Shown: piece by piece, positions 9,301-19,600 of the stretch
Layout of the letters: the number at the start of each line of letters is the position of its first letter
How positions within the stretch are numbered: position 1 is the first letter of the stretch
From: Suillus spraguei
Lineage: Eukaryota; Basidiomycota; Agaricomycetes; Boletales; Suillaceae
DNA: 64,000 nt
Assembly: GCA_016800925.1 (NCBI GenBank)
Contig: JABCPU010000330.1
Location: 1-64,000, forward strand
Direction of reading: 5' to 3'
Made by a program: the position numbers and the translations under genes
Notes under the pieces: model-generated
What the model was told of the DNA's origin: nothing
The model's input: the letters and a program-made list of their open reading frames with translations, nothing else
Database searches by the model: none

Positions 9301-10815
9301 AAGGCCATGAAGGAGGAATTAGAGACGATGAAAGAAATGAAGGTCTACAAGTTGACTACCATTCCTGCGGGTCGAAAGGCGATAGGGAATCGTTGGGTCC
9401 TGGAGTTTAAAGAGGACAACAAAGGTGGATCGGCTTACAAGGCTCGGCTCGTAGCCCAAGGGTTTTCACAGATTCCCGGCGTCGACTACGGTGCCACGTT
9501 CGCCCCCGTCATCAAGACAGCATCAGTTCGATTCATCGCAGCCCTTGCGTGTCGCAATGACTGGGAGCTCGACACGTTCGACGCCAGACGGGCATTCCTG
9601 TGGGGGATCCTTAGGGAGGAGATATACATGAGGCAGCCGAAAGGCTTTGAGGAAGGCGATTGGACTCTCCTCGTGTGGCACATGCTCCGCACTATATACG
9701 GTCTGAAACAGTCGGCCATGGAATGGTACGAACAGGTTCGTGCTGTTATGATGGAGCTTGGGTTCACCCGCTGCGCTGTTGACCACGCCGTGTTCATCTA
9801 CGACAAAACCACTCCTTCCTCAGGCCACATTCTTTGCATCGTCGGGTGGCACGTCGACGACGGTATGGGAACCTCAAACTCCAAACCCTTTCTGCAGTCC
9901 GTCAAGAGTCGCATAGCTCAACGATTCGGTATCAAAGACTTAGGGCCCATAGAACGCTTCCTCGGAATGCAATTCGAGCGCAAACGCACCTCTAGGCAGC
10001 TATGGATACATCAGGGAGAGTATATATCCTACCTCCTCGACGAATACGACCTCTTAGACTGTAATCCTGTCCACCTTCCCCTCGACTCAAAGCACCCCTT
10101 CGGGCTTGACACTGACGTCTTCGATGAGGTGATCAACCTCCCTACGCGCTACAGGAAGATCGTTGGTGAACTGCTGTACTTAGCTGTCTGTACGCGGGCC
10201 GACATCGCCTTTGCCGTCAATGCACTCGCGCAACATAGTGCGCATCCTACCCCCCGCTTTTACGCTGCAGCAAAGCGTCTACTGCGCTACTTAAGCGGGA
10301 CCATCAATTATCGCGCGCACTATGGGGGTGATCGAGCAGATGAGGGACTACGGGGGTATTGCGATGCCGATTGGGCAAGCTCACCTGAGGACAGACTGTC
10401 CATCTCCGGTTATACCTGGTTCTTCGCTGGCGGATTAATCGCTCACGTGTCCAAGAAACAAACTACTCACGCACTTTCATCCACTGAAGCTGAGTATATG
10501 GCAGTGACTCACGCCTTGCAGGAAGGGATCTGGATTAAATCACTGTTCATCTCGCTGCACGTCTCGCTCCTCCTCCCCATTGTCCTGTACATGGACAACA
10601 CGGGGGCTATCTCCCTATCTAAAGAGGCGAAGAACAACATCCGTTCCAAACATATAGACATCAGATATCATTTCATCCGCGAATACATCGAGAACGGCAC
10701 CTTCTTGCCATATTGGATCCCGTCTCATCGCAACATCGCCGACATCTTGACAAAGGCTTTACCTCGTCCACTGTTTCAGCAGCATACCACCGGACTACAA
10801 TTGGTGTCTCGGTGA
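6364..10815 (+). CDS. Copia Gag-Pol polyprotein, 1483 aa
   Basis: Domains follow the Copia order. The Gag-like N-terminus covers about 1-270, with a degenerate Cys/His cluster near 260-280. An aspartic protease motif DSGT lies at residues 381-384. A GAG-pre-integrase 'LWHARLGHP' and a CxxC-type zinc site precede the integrase core, whose catalytic residues D586, D649 ('RSDNGGEF') and E685 show D35E spacing. The reverse transcriptase has 'NRWVLEFK' and 'ARLVAQGFSQ', with an 'HVDD' active site at 1163-1166 in place of the usual YVDD. RNase H has 'GYCDADWA', 'LSSTEAEYMA' and 'RSKHIDIRYHFI'. The chosen ATG is the first in frame after the primer-binding site. There are no stops or frameshifts, so the protein may be functional. 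It would make cDNA in virus-like particles and integrate it. Confidence 0.96.
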   Translation: MGKFDHIAELTGSDNYPSWRRAVELALAGEGLWNHCSNGIDPLDVAEFASQMPKAATAGQPTAAELVLMRDWVKEDAQTKAIIGRRLSPVVQNMLGEKLTARQQWDMLIKRFARLDVTSQFELRTQLFSEKLKDAEDASRFLGVFENGRRRFAEMGVTFTDEECIWMLLNGLPETPQWVVFRSLTMAHYKAPSPSATSSTTVTTLTFEEVATSFTEEANRQRGQQRLGARPGSEYANATIPSTERRTNPTTGIRIHKHNPKGVSCENPVCSGLPRSLTHDREHCMQPGGGMEGKSPWAQRGERGGKKKDVSAAAVEAKPSAPAGPAPPPTYSSTETAALATEKTHHREWSSAAIEELDPSALPSDENMSCIASQVLSTILDSGTTSNLITDRSYFWTYNTEDKVKVKTANHGTLLTSGRGDCVAELAINNRVQRIRFTGCLHAPGALINLLSVGHMVDKGWAIHYLPTPSRCQLVYRGDDLGSVPMVGKLVFLDLRFIPPNTPSPLLEISAFAKTPLSWDLWHARLGHPGGEAVKRLPAFATGVKVDTSHPLHTCEPCILAKHPRKPYPPSTTPRAKHVLDLIHSDLCGPFPVVTPHGKLHFVLFLDDHSNFLSLQLLASKDQALEAWEMVQKRWENLADRKVKVFRSDNGGEFISAAFTQSLISSGVTRQLSAPYAHQQNGKAERAIRTIEGRLFAMLQAANLPANMWGEAALTACYLWNRTESTTLPPGVTPYEVINGRKPSLSHLRVFGAKCFARIPSELQTKLGPHSRHAVFVGYPEGTKGYRLRDSGTGAFFTARDVIFDENIPSVAHTTLSDSDSDSEDAPTPSLPVHAPPAIMPPSPASSHTAPPAPRRSSRTRVPTTAGQAYADEMANTKARLMALRVARAERVSGEVAREGMTPVLEEGVSTVEPDTDITNVEPNIDVTEVMANIVIEEQAHVAIRSNRRRNPSNPDYDMSIPPATYDEAMKRPDHERWLKAMKEELETMKEMKVYKLTTIPAGRKAIGNRWVLEFKEDNKGGSAYKARLVAQGFSQIPGVDYGATFAPVIKTASVRFIAALACRNDWELDTFDARRAFLWGILREEIYMRQPKGFEEGDWTLLVWHMLRTIYGLKQSAMEWYEQVRAVMMELGFTRCAVDHAVFIYDKTTPSSGHILCIVGWHVDDGMGTSNSKPFLQSVKSRIAQRFGIKDLGPIERFLGMQFERKRTSRQLWIHQGEYISYLLDEYDLLDCNPVHLPLDSKHPFGLDTDVFDEVINLPTRYRKIVGELLYLAVCTRADIAFAVNALAQHSAHPTPRFYAAAKRLLRYLSGTINYRAHYGGDRADEGLRGYCDADWASSPEDRLSISGYTWFFAGGLIAHVSKKQTTHALSSTEAEYMAVTHALQEGIWIKSLFISLHVSLLLPIVLYMDNTGAISLSKEAKNNIRSKHIDIRYHFIREYIENGTFLPYWIPSHRNIADILTKALPRPLFQQHTTGLQLVSR

Positions 10816-10822
10816 GGGGGTG

Positions 10823-11182
10823 TGTTAGCCCCTTCATTACCATTCTTGCGCTATCTCTTATCTCATGCACCTTCGGCACCATATGACACTGAGTCTTCTT
10901 ATATTCCGCACCGCATGATACATCCGCACGTCCAACCTCCGGTACGACATTAGCTAATCATTGCGGTACATACATAGTCTTCGTCTTTGTGTAGAAACAC
11001 CTCAGTATTGTCTTGACTCTACTGAGGTATGCATAGTCTTCGTCTCATACTTATATCTTGCACTAACGTACCTTAGCTCGCGTTTCTCTCGCTAGGTACT
11101 ATCAATCATAGTATTGTCTTGACTCTACTGAGCTCGCGTTGTCTTGACTCTACTGAGCTCGCGTTTCTCTCGCTAGTGTATA
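10823..11182 (+). repeat. Copia 3' LTR
   Basis: This is identical to the 5' LTR except for one T-to-C change (about 10941), a one-base deletion in CTTGCCAC and an extra 25-bp copy of the block ending ACTCTACTGAGCTCGCGT. The purine-rich GGTGAGGGGGTG immediately upstream (10811-10822) is the likely polypurine tract for plus-strand priming. Confidence 0.93.
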
Positions 11183-11187
11183 ATACC

Positions 11188-11717
11188 CTGCTCCAACTTC
11201 CATTCCCTAACTGGAGCAATTCATTGGCTCACCCCGGACAGCGAAATTCATTGTTCCCGGCCGTCCGGTGAGGAGCATTCATCTAAACGGAGGAAGTCTT
11301 ATGGAGGATGATATTCCTCTGCTTGCCCGCTCAACTGTCCCTGTAGTCGCTCTGGAGATCATTACAAATGTACCTCCTGTGCCCTTCTTGGAAACACTGT
11401 ACAAGCATGTACCTCACTTGGTCTATTTGCGGGTGATGTCAACCAAGGACATTTTCGTTCCTCCCACTGTCGTAAGTTATCATGGCTTTTCACTTGTAGC
11501 GCCAGGGACATTGATTTTTGTGATACAGGAATTCTATGAGCAGGTAGCCAGTGCTCTGACGTCTTTCACAGAACTCAACGCATTTGAACTTTTCGGGATG
11601 CACTGGGGAAAGAAAAATGACGGCACAAAGAGGGTTTGGCAATCAGCGCCCCTTCAAACCAGGAACTATCCTGAGGATGACCTGCTTTTTGACTCGGATA
11701 TCTTCTTTGCATATTGA
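11188..11717 (+). pseudogene. F-box-like protein gene, 3' part
   Basis: This is the continuation of the gene at 5399-5912 beyond the Copia element. After a TAA at about 11212 the frame continues through 'PGRPVRSIHL' and 'EDDIPLLARS'. A 57-bp intron with GTAAGT and ACAG borders is predicted at 11472-11528, and the last exon starts with 'EFYEQVASAL'. A second copy of this 3' part, with small deletions, lies at 36671-37162. The leucine-rich C-terminal layout fits agaricomycete F-box proteins, but no ligand can be assigned. Confidence 0.6.
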
Positions 11718-11719
11718 TC

Positions 11720-12028
11720 TGACTTAGACACATACTCTCAAAGTATGATCTTCCAGGTAATCATATTGATTAGTGCAGTATACTCATCTCCATCACCCCA
11801 AAATCAATTCACATACAGTCGACTTGTTCATAATGTATACATTAGTAGTGTATAAGCAACTGTAGCCGTTCAAGTAATACAGAACTGGTAACAACTGTCT
11901 GCTCGGCAATAAATCACGTTGACATTGAACGATTATCAGAATTTCGCCTCTGCCGCACACTTGTCACCTCGAATTTTCCCGTAGTTGGTATTCTTTCAAA
12001 GTCAGGTCCATGATTTCCTGCTAGACAC
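11720..12028. other. Intergenic, no supported gene
   Basis: This is AT-rich sequence between the F-box 3' part and the next gene. I see no repeat, TIR or long frame. It may hold the promoter of the gene that starts near 12030. Confidence 0.4.
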
Positions 12029-12029
12029 G

Positions 12030-12837
12030 ATGTCTTCTGCAAGTGGCCTACGACAACCCGAAGAAGCGAACAAAGGGAAAAATGGGTTTCGCGAGTGACA
12101 CATCCCTCTCCATTCTGCTAACCCAGACGACTTGGCCATTAGCAGGCACCACTTCGCTCAGTACATCCAAGGGGTCTTATAATGGTCCTTCGTAAGTGCT
12201 CTTCTTCGCTGTATCTTGGCTTAGGTCGTCGAGCTTCTACAGGTTGAAGGAACTCAAAGCCACTCCGAACACTGCACCGGTAGAGACGCTAGCAATTGTC
12301 GAAGACAAGATAACGGAGCTGAGGAGGCAGCATCAAGAAGATATCCTACTTCTCACTGCATGCCAGGCTGCAGAATACCGCCAAGAAGTCCTTAGCAGGT
12401 ATAACCGCATCGATGATTCAATAATGGGAGTAGATACTGAAGACTTGATCCAGGTTGATTATCTCGCTGTTATTAATGTACGTCTTTGTTTGTTTGCAAC
12501 TTTGGACGAGTCTGACAATGTTCTAAAGGAGCTGCATAACGATGCACGACCTATGAAGCGCTTCCAGCACGATATGGACGACGCGTTGTCTCAGATCCGC
12601 TACAACTACCTCAAATCCCTCCTCCCGCTCCTTACTCAGCGCAACACATTGAAATCGCAAGAAACTCGCATTCGGAGACAGCATGACATGCAGTTCCCGC
12701 GGAGTATTGAAGATTATCACAATATCCCGGAACGCAACATTCAGCTGCAGATTGCACTGTTCCTCCAGCGCTCGACTTCTGAGCAGGAGAAGATGATGCA
12801 GCCCATGATGCTATATAGATATATCTTAAAAGGATAG
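12030..12837 (+). CDS. Hypothetical coiled-coil protein, multi-exon
   Basis: The main exon (12225-12837) follows an intron at 12192-12224 (GTAAGT...TTAG) and encodes about 200 charged residues. Heptad-like spacing in 'KITELRRQHQEDILLL' and further alpha-helical sequence suggest coiled coils. A short upstream exon may start at ATG 12030, but the splice between them is unresolved because simple joins meet stops. No domain was recognised. The gene sits just upstream of the KDZ fragment and could be either host or transposon cargo. Confidence 0.4.
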
Positions 12838-12896
12838 TAATCCATTAATTCCGATACAATAGAATGTATAATTATCCATTGTCCAACCTGGATGTA

Positions 12897-12998
12897 TCCT
12901 GCGCGCGAATCACCAGCTACCTTCTCGGTACTTGCCATGCTTATAAATCCTGCGTGCGAATCATCAGGTACCTTCTCGGTACTTGCCATGCTTACAAA
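12897..12998. repeat. 51-bp direct repeat, two copies
   Basis: Two adjacent copies start TCCTGCGCGCGAATCACC and TCCTGCGTGCGAATCATC and both end TCGGTACTTGCCATGCTTA. The minus strand therefore encodes a twice-repeated 17-residue segment, which I regard as incidental. Confidence 0.7.
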
Positions 12999-13261
12999 CC
13001 ACCACCCAACCAGGGGTTGAATATCAGAAAGGGTACATATTTTCCTCCTTCCAGTGGCATCAATAGAAGTTGATTGGCGATAGCTTACTTCACCGGCCAG
13101 ATCTCGATACCTCATGATATGGGGCATTGTTAATTTCCAATCAACCGTCATATGAGCTCATACGCCTTGAAAAATGTTCTAAGTCCAAATTCTCACGGTT
13201 ACAGCCTATACTAACCACTTAGCCGCAGGTCAAAATTTTCAACCATGAACATCACGTGATT

Positions 13262-13560
13262 GCGTCAACTCGATCAACGTTTCAACATTCAATGTTCAAC
13301 GTTCAACACTCCTCCCACCCTACTCCTCCTGCCTCCCGCCCTCCCATCCACCTGCCTCTATAACCCACCGCCTACCAGATCACATTTCTTTTATATTCTA
13401 TATCTTTTGTGCTGTTTTTGCGTCAACTCGATCAATGTTTCAACATTCAACATTCAACACTCCTCCCGCCCTCCCATCCACCTGCCTCTATAACCCACTG
13501 CCTACCAGATTACAATTCTGTTATATTCTACAATTTTTCTGCTGTTTTGGAAAGTGTACC
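13262..13560. repeat. 158-bp tandem duplication
   Basis: GCGTCAACTCGATCAA starts at 13262 and again at 13420. Both copies continue with TTCAACATTCAA, CCTGCCTCTATAACCCAC and TGCCTACCAGAT. The pyrimidine-rich sequence with CTATAA suggests a duplicated promoter-like segment. It abuts the truncated 5' end of the KDZ transposase gene. Confidence 0.75.
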
Positions 13561-13587
13561 AGCAGACACTGGCAGTACTTCCACTAG

Positions 13588-15497
13588 GTGGCTTGTCAGT
13601 GGCACAAGAATTTGTGGCCTCGCCAGTCTATGCTGCCATCACGTCTTCGCTTCAACCAAGATGGCAAGGTCATCAAGTTCTTCGTGCCAAAATTCCACCT
13701 TGCTGCGCATATCGAGGTTTGCCAGACCGAGTTTTCATTCAACTGGACCCCTGGTGTAGGAAGGACTGATGGCGAAGCCCCGGAGCGTGGCTGGGCCAAT
13801 ATGAATCGTGTGGCCAGTAGCACGAAGGAGATGGGACCGGGATCACGGAGAGACACCCTCAATGATCACTTCGGTGATTCAAATTGGAAAAAGATTACAG
13901 CGCTTGGTGAGTACTAGTGTTTTCGGTGTCATCTGAACAAATTGCTCACAAGGCCTGGCCATCAGGTAGAGCCTTGCTGAGGAAGATCGGCGACGCTGTT
14001 GCAAGCGAGAAGGAGCATCGCCATGCCCTCCACGACTTTCAGGGCTCTATCACAGAGTCAGAAGCAGGAGTCGCTTCACTTTCCGTATGGAGGGCGGAGA
14101 TCGAAGCCTGGGAGATGGACCATTCACAACCCAACCCTTTCCAGAGCAGAGTCGCCAGTATGTCCCCTGCTGCTGGCCATGTTCAATGTGTCGCTGATTG
14201 GTGTGCAACATGTAGCGATGACGCAAGCAGCTGTGCGATTGGAATTGGCCAAGCAAGATGCAAAGGAACTGGAAGACGGATCTGTAGTCCCGCTTCATGC
14301 TGAGGTGACTTGCAGTGTGTTCCTCAGCACCGGTATCGACCTCGAACATACTCAGTAGGTGATTCGACAGCATTGGCGAAGTGTGTCTAATTTTTTCAGA
14401 CGTCGATTACGTGCAGATGTCAGCGCACTCGGTCAACACTCAACCGACATTCAGAGAACTAAGATCTTGACGCGCAGGACTGTACTCCAGCGTCGTATAG
14501 ACGCCTGGACCGACATTCAAGTCCTTTACATGCCTATGGTGCCGAATCTTCGTGCCTCTGTATCCCTCCTACCTCCGAATGACAACGACAACGATGATAG
14601 CGGCTGTCCGACATTAAACCCGAATTCCAGTAATGCGGAAGATTTCCCACTGCTTCTTCCTTTGCAAGTCTGTAATATCGTGGCATGCGATCAAAAAATG
14701 CTTGAGATGGAATGGTCCCTGCGACACGCGCAAGCCAATGATGCTCTCAACGAGTGTCGTTCACACATCCGAGTTCGTCGCCAGTTATATCAGTACAAGA
14801 CCCAGCATGTGCGCGGACAAGGTGCAAGCACACGCGCACGGAAGACGCTAGACGCCGTCGAAGAACGCCTAATGTTAAGTCACGCGAAGTATGCAAGCGC
14901 CCACAAGGCGCTGGTTTCCCTTTCCCTTCCTGTCACATGTATTGCGCAGGCTGGGAGCAGAAATTGCAACCCTTGAAAAAGGCTCACCTGAGACCTATGG
15001 GAGACTTCGGGGGTCAGACCCAAGGGACAGCCATTATGTCGTGGATTTGGTTGACGCACGGTATATCCACCAATGACAACGAGGGACTGCAAGACTGTAA
15101 GTAATGTAATTTAATCGTCTTTAACTATTACTGATCTAGCCTGAGGATAGCGCTCCGCGTGGAATGGTGCAAGGCCCGTGCACGTCACAACAGGTGGTCG
15201 GAAGAAATCCACCTATTGTTGGAAGAAATGCAACGTGTTCTGAAATTCTTGGACTGGCAAGCCGAGCAGTGGGACTCACGAGGATCGTCTGGCATGCAGC
15301 CAAATGAGGAGGAGGGATTCGTAGCTTATGCTCGCCGGCAAGCTCACACTCGTCGCAGGCTAGCAGCCGTCTTCAAAGAGAGCTGGAGGAAAGTCCCTGA
15401 TCTCGTTGCCTCAGGTTTGGATGATGATTTACTTGTCGAAGAGGACGATGGACCATCTCTTGATGAGCCGCCTTGCGAAAACGTTGACGACGCATGA
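13588..15497 (+). pseudogene. KDZ (Kyakuja-Dileera-Zisupton) transposase, C-terminal part
   Basis: The opening 'ACQWHKNL' and 'VPKFHLAAHIEVCQ', then 'GRTDGEAPERGWANMN' and 'SSTKEMGPGSRRDTLNDHFG', are hallmark KDZ motifs. Later exons carry 'RAEIEAWEMDHSQPNPF', 'MTQAAVRLELAKQDAKEL', 'DIQVLYMPMV' and 'EWCKARARHNRWSEEIHLLL'. Good introns include 14159-14216 (GTATGT...TGTAG) and one ending TTTTTTCAG near 14399. The region that should precede 'ACQW', including the N-terminal cysteine cluster and the first catalytic aspartates, is missing, and the frame shifts near 15030 ahead of 'MSWIWLTHG'. The gene is therefore a 5'-truncated, inactive copy. KDZ transposons are abundant in Agaricomycetes. Confidence 0.85.
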
Positions 15498-15518
15498 GAT
15501 AGGTAGTATGTACAATAA

Positions 15519-15860
15519 TGAAGTTACGAAAATTTGAACCATGTGCCTTAGAGCTTCTGTGGGGTATGCGAAGTTACAAAAATATGAATCGTGTGCCTTA
15601 GAACTTCTGTGGGGTATGTTCTGGTGCTTGAGGAGATCTGATACTCAGATGCAGATCACTCGATTGCTGATACAGGTCCGGACGGACTCAGATGAGATCA
15701 CTCGATCACCAGATTGCTGATAGATATAGGACGGATAGCTATACATGAGGGATATATACTCACTGCGCTAGGACAAGGATGGAGAATCACTGTGGATAGC
15801 TATACATGGGGGATATATACTCTAGTGGATGACTATACTAAAGTATGTATCGCAATTAAT
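15519..15860. repeat. Short direct repeats downstream of KDZ
   Basis: A ~50-bp unit (AAGTTACGAAAATTTGAACC... and AAGTTACAAAAATATGAATC..., each ending CTTCTGTGGGGTATG) occurs twice at 15519-15620. A second pair, GATAGCTATACATGAGGGATATATACTC and its close copy, occurs at 15735-15765 and 15796-15822. These may be subterminal repeats of the KDZ element, but no inverted terminus was identified. Confidence 0.5.
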
Positions 15861-16074
15861 GGATTGTTAGCCATTTGGATGTATCGTTCTGCCATAATGT
15901 AGTGGATGATGAGTGATTATGGTTGGGTGTGGAAAATGGTAACTCCACTAATCTCAGCGTTCAAGACAAATGTAAGCTATATTCCAAAGTCAAGAACGTT
16001 AATGCTGATGTTAATTTGCAGGAAGGGTTCAAGAACGAGATATCGGAGTCAGTCAAAGATGCGCAAGCTTCGGA

Positions 16075-16235
16075 CCCTCGACGTCGGCCAACAGCGACCC
16101 CCGGGTGGCAGCCGTAGGGGTTTCCCCGCGGGTATCGAAGGTCAGACCCATACCCGTATCCGTACACCCAAGGGTACCAATGGGTACGGGTCTCACAACG
16201 GGTAGCGGCGGGTACTTGACAGGTGTGACATTAGA
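16075..16235. other. GC-rich GGGTA/TACCC-rich stretch, possible decayed hAT end
   Basis: The interval is crowded with CCCGGG, CCCATACCCGTATCCG, GGGTACC and GGGTACGGG motifs in both orientations, unlike the AT-rich surroundings. Some fungal hAT elements have such subterminal repeats, and CAGCGACCCC could be a terminus. No partner end or target duplication was found. Confidence 0.25.
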
Positions 16236-16543
16236 ATATGCTATAGATACATAGGTCAAGTTAATAAAATATCATCCCAACCATCCTCGATATTAGCCTC
16301 TTCTCCCTTAAGGTACAAGCCCTTTTCCAGTGCTTAACGCATCTGCCCAGCGCACGTCAGCAAATGCTGACGTGGCTCGAACATATGCGAACGACACCTG
16401 AAGGCGCCAGAGTGAGCGGAAAGGAGTGGAGGTACAGGCGAGAGCAGACACACGGCTTGCTAAGTATACAAGTCCCTTTCGTGAACCGTCCATCGTTGTA
16501 GGCGTTCGATGACAGCATTATACATGCCATCCACAGGTCCTAC

Positions 16544-16595
16544 ATGTCATACTAGGACGACTACAGGGGTGCGGACGAAAGACCGTACACCATAG
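16544..16595 (+). repeat. TIR-A left terminus of copy 1
   Basis: It reads ATGTCATACTAGGACGACTA, then CAGGGGTGCGGACGAAAG, then ACCGTACACCATAG. It is the inverted counterpart of 19675-19726, differing at positions within the CAGGGGTG block. Confidence 0.88.
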
Positions 16596-16605
16596 AATAT
16601 GTGGA

Positions 16606-19600
16606 CTCAAATTGGTTCAAAGGAAAGCGGAGCAAACACGTAGAAGAAATGGAACTTGCGCGCATGCGTGCTAAGCTTGGTACAGTTTTCCATTCTTCCT
16701 GTCGACAACTAACAATTAGTCCATGTTAGTTCTTACGCGCCCTCAACGAGACATTTTTGATCAAGTACAGCAGTTTGTATTGCAAAACCCCAGGAAACCC
16801 TCACAGCACCGTACTGCGGCCCTGACAATGCCTAATACGTTTCCCGCTCGGGAACGGAAGTTCATCAGCACCCTGGCGGAGGAGTTGCATCTGTCGGTTA
16901 CATGGGATGAGTACGATGAAGAGAATCAAAATCTTGTCACATGGCGGCTCCCAGGATTTTTGGACGGACCCTTGGCAGAAACTGATCCAGAGCAGGCCAA
17001 CGGAGACAGTAATAGTGAGAGCGAGTAGGAAGATGTGGAGGAAGATGATGATGAAGGTAGGGCTGCAGTAGATCGAGTGTCAAAGAAATTCGACAAGGCC
17101 CCTGTGGTGGATGATGAAGAAGGTGGGGGTTTTGACGCACGACATGAACAATCCATCAACGACAAAATGTCTGAATGGAAGAGAGGATATTACAAATGCG
17201 TCCCCGCCTTGTATACCGTTCGTCAGACCAACCGGTTGCACGACAGGAGAAACTTGGAATCTCCTATGATGACCCTAAAGAGATGGACGACTTGATATAC
17301 CGCTACGCAGAGGGTCTACAATGGGTTATGCATCACTATTACAGTGGGATCGCCTCCTGGGGCTGGTTTTACAATTACCATCACGCCCCGCGGATATCTG
17401 GTACTTTTTACATTCCCTGTCCTCATTGTGCTATGTTCACATTTTCTTCAAGATTTACGCGACCTTGGTGACAAGTCGTTCATGTTCGAGCTGTGTAAAC
17501 CTTTCCGTCCTTTCGAACAACTGATGGGCGTCCTCCCGTCTGCAAGCATGGAACATATTCCGATAGCATATCAAGTATGTTCAGTGGCCTGTGTCATGCA
17601 TTAGACTAATCAACCATAGGACCTAATGTACGATCCAAATTCACCGATATTGGACTTTTACCCTCTTGAATTTGAGCAAGACTTAAATGGAAAGAAGCAA
17701 GAATGGGAAGCAATCGTTAAGATTCCCTTTATTGATGAGCAGCGGCTGTTACGAGCAATGAAATGTGAGTAGCAAATTCCGCTTTTTGGTTGTAGTTCGT
17801 CATCGTCCCATGTGTGCAGCTCGAGAACATAGGTTGACCCCAGAGGAACGCCGCCGCAATGGGTTTGGAACCAGTACCAAATTTATCTTCAGTCCTGGAG
17901 AGTCCACAGTCTATCCTTCATCGTTACCGGATTTCTTCCCTCCTATATATCGTTGCACATGTAAGATGGAATTCTTCGACCTTCCAAATCTTGATGGACT
18001 CCATCTCGTCCCTGGACTATGCGAAGGTGTATGCCTCGGTGCAAAAGCTCTCGCTGGATTCCCTTTGTGAGTACATTACCCCACACAGCACAACTAGGCT
18101 TTCACGGTGTCAATGTACACGGTTCGTTCCGAAAGCCGCAACAAGTCAATGGCAGTTCACATACAAAATGCTCACGAAAACCGCAAGGTAGAGGATATCG
18201 CCCAGGAAATGGTTGGCAAACGCACTTTCATCGGTTGGCCTTTCTTGCAAGAAGGGCTGGTCACGGCCGTGTCCGATTCATTGTTCAAGTACAAGAAGTT
18301 GGAACTCGTGCCTGGTACTCTGGCGAAGGTTGTTCCCAATCCGCATTCCCACCAGAGCTTGAGCCATTGGAAGGGAAAAGCTGAACGGATTGAGACGCTA
18401 TATTCGAAGAGATGTGGAGTGATCACTGGTCGTCGATGTCCTGGTGCACGTCCGTCCGCTAAAAGGTGCGTGATGGTACTTTATGGACGTCCGCTCGTTA
18501 CACATTCGTGCAGGTTTGAAACGCTTAGAATCAGGCGCATTGGTTAAAGACTACGAAGGACCCGAAAAAGAACTCGAACAAGTCGTTCAGATGGTCATTT
18601 CAGAAGTTGCATCCGAAGATCCCAGGTTCCTCGAGAAGGATGCTCCACCTCTGTCGGAGGAATTTCCTGACGAAACGAACATTTTCTTCCTTGGCGAACA
18701 CGCGTATGGTGTGGCTGCCCAGGTGTCTTCAACTACTGACAGCGCTTTGTCTGTTGTTCTGGCAGTATGTCACAATGCCCTACCACAATTTATCTTTCTA
18801 AATGATCTCGTAGTTCTTCCTTTCAGATAAAACGGAGAATAACAAGTTCAAGATTATTGTTGATAGTCGTGTTTCACAGCACTACTTGCCATCGTTCAAA
18901 GCAGCTTCCACAATCGGAATGTCACCCAGAGCGCTCTCCAAAATCACGTCAAGCTTCATGGTTCCCACCGATCATCAAAAGAACAATCTCGGACTGAGCA
19001 TCAAGTTCGAGGCCAAGGGCTTGAAAGTTATTGACTACTCACGGAAGGCTGGTCGTTATTGGGAGTTTAGCGAGAAGGCAGTTGACCTCATTCGTGAATA
19101 TAAGGTTGGTCCTGTCTGGACCAAGGGGGCGACGGTAAGCTGTTGGATTTGCCCGATAATTCCTTGATCTCATCTCTAGGATGATAGATATGGCTCGCGC
19201 TACGGACATCTTTGACTCTCACGCTGATGCTGGGTCAAGGAAGTAAGGTCGTGGTTCAAATCGAAGGGGGTCCGAGATCTTGAGCCAGTTTCCCTATTCT
19301 CGGACAGCCTAGCGAAGGTATGGAATCGTCGTTTATCCCGAGTCACGTTTCATTCAAAACTGTCTTTAGAGCACTGTCAAAGAAATTGAACAGGTTGCCG
19401 ATGACATCAATAAGAACAGGTCCAAAGCTGGAATCAAGAAAGCCATTGTGAAGAATATCCCTCGTCACGCAGTTCTAAAACCATCGCACGCTATCTATCG
19501 ACTCCAGAACCAGCGCTTTGCCTTGGGAGACAGGGTAACTATGGTTCAAGATTCAGGTGGAGTTCCGTTGTCTGCAAAGGGTGTTGTCGTTGGGTTGAAT

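Larger units (their letters stand above)
5913..11182 (+). mobile_element. Complete Ty1/Copia LTR retrotransposon
   Basis: The element is 5270 bp long, flanked by the 5-bp target duplication ATACC (5908-5912 and 11183-11187), with LTRs of 336 and 360 bp, a primer-binding-site-like TGGTAGC immediately after the 5' LTR, a purine tract before the 3' LTR and a single Gag-Pol ORF. The LTRs differ by one substitution, a one-base deletion and a 25-bp tandem duplication in the 3' copy. Near-identity of the LTRs and an intact ORF indicate a recent insertion that may still be mobile. Confidence 0.95.

Noticed and set aside
13588..15497. A KDZ transposon carrying a TET/JBP dioxygenase, as known in some Agaricomycetes
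   Set aside because: No dioxygenase-like HxD signature or related segment was found in the flanks; only the transposase fragment is present.
15906..16259. Short frames around the GGGTA-rich stretch
   Set aside because: Low-complexity sequence opens several frames on both strands and none is conserved-looking.
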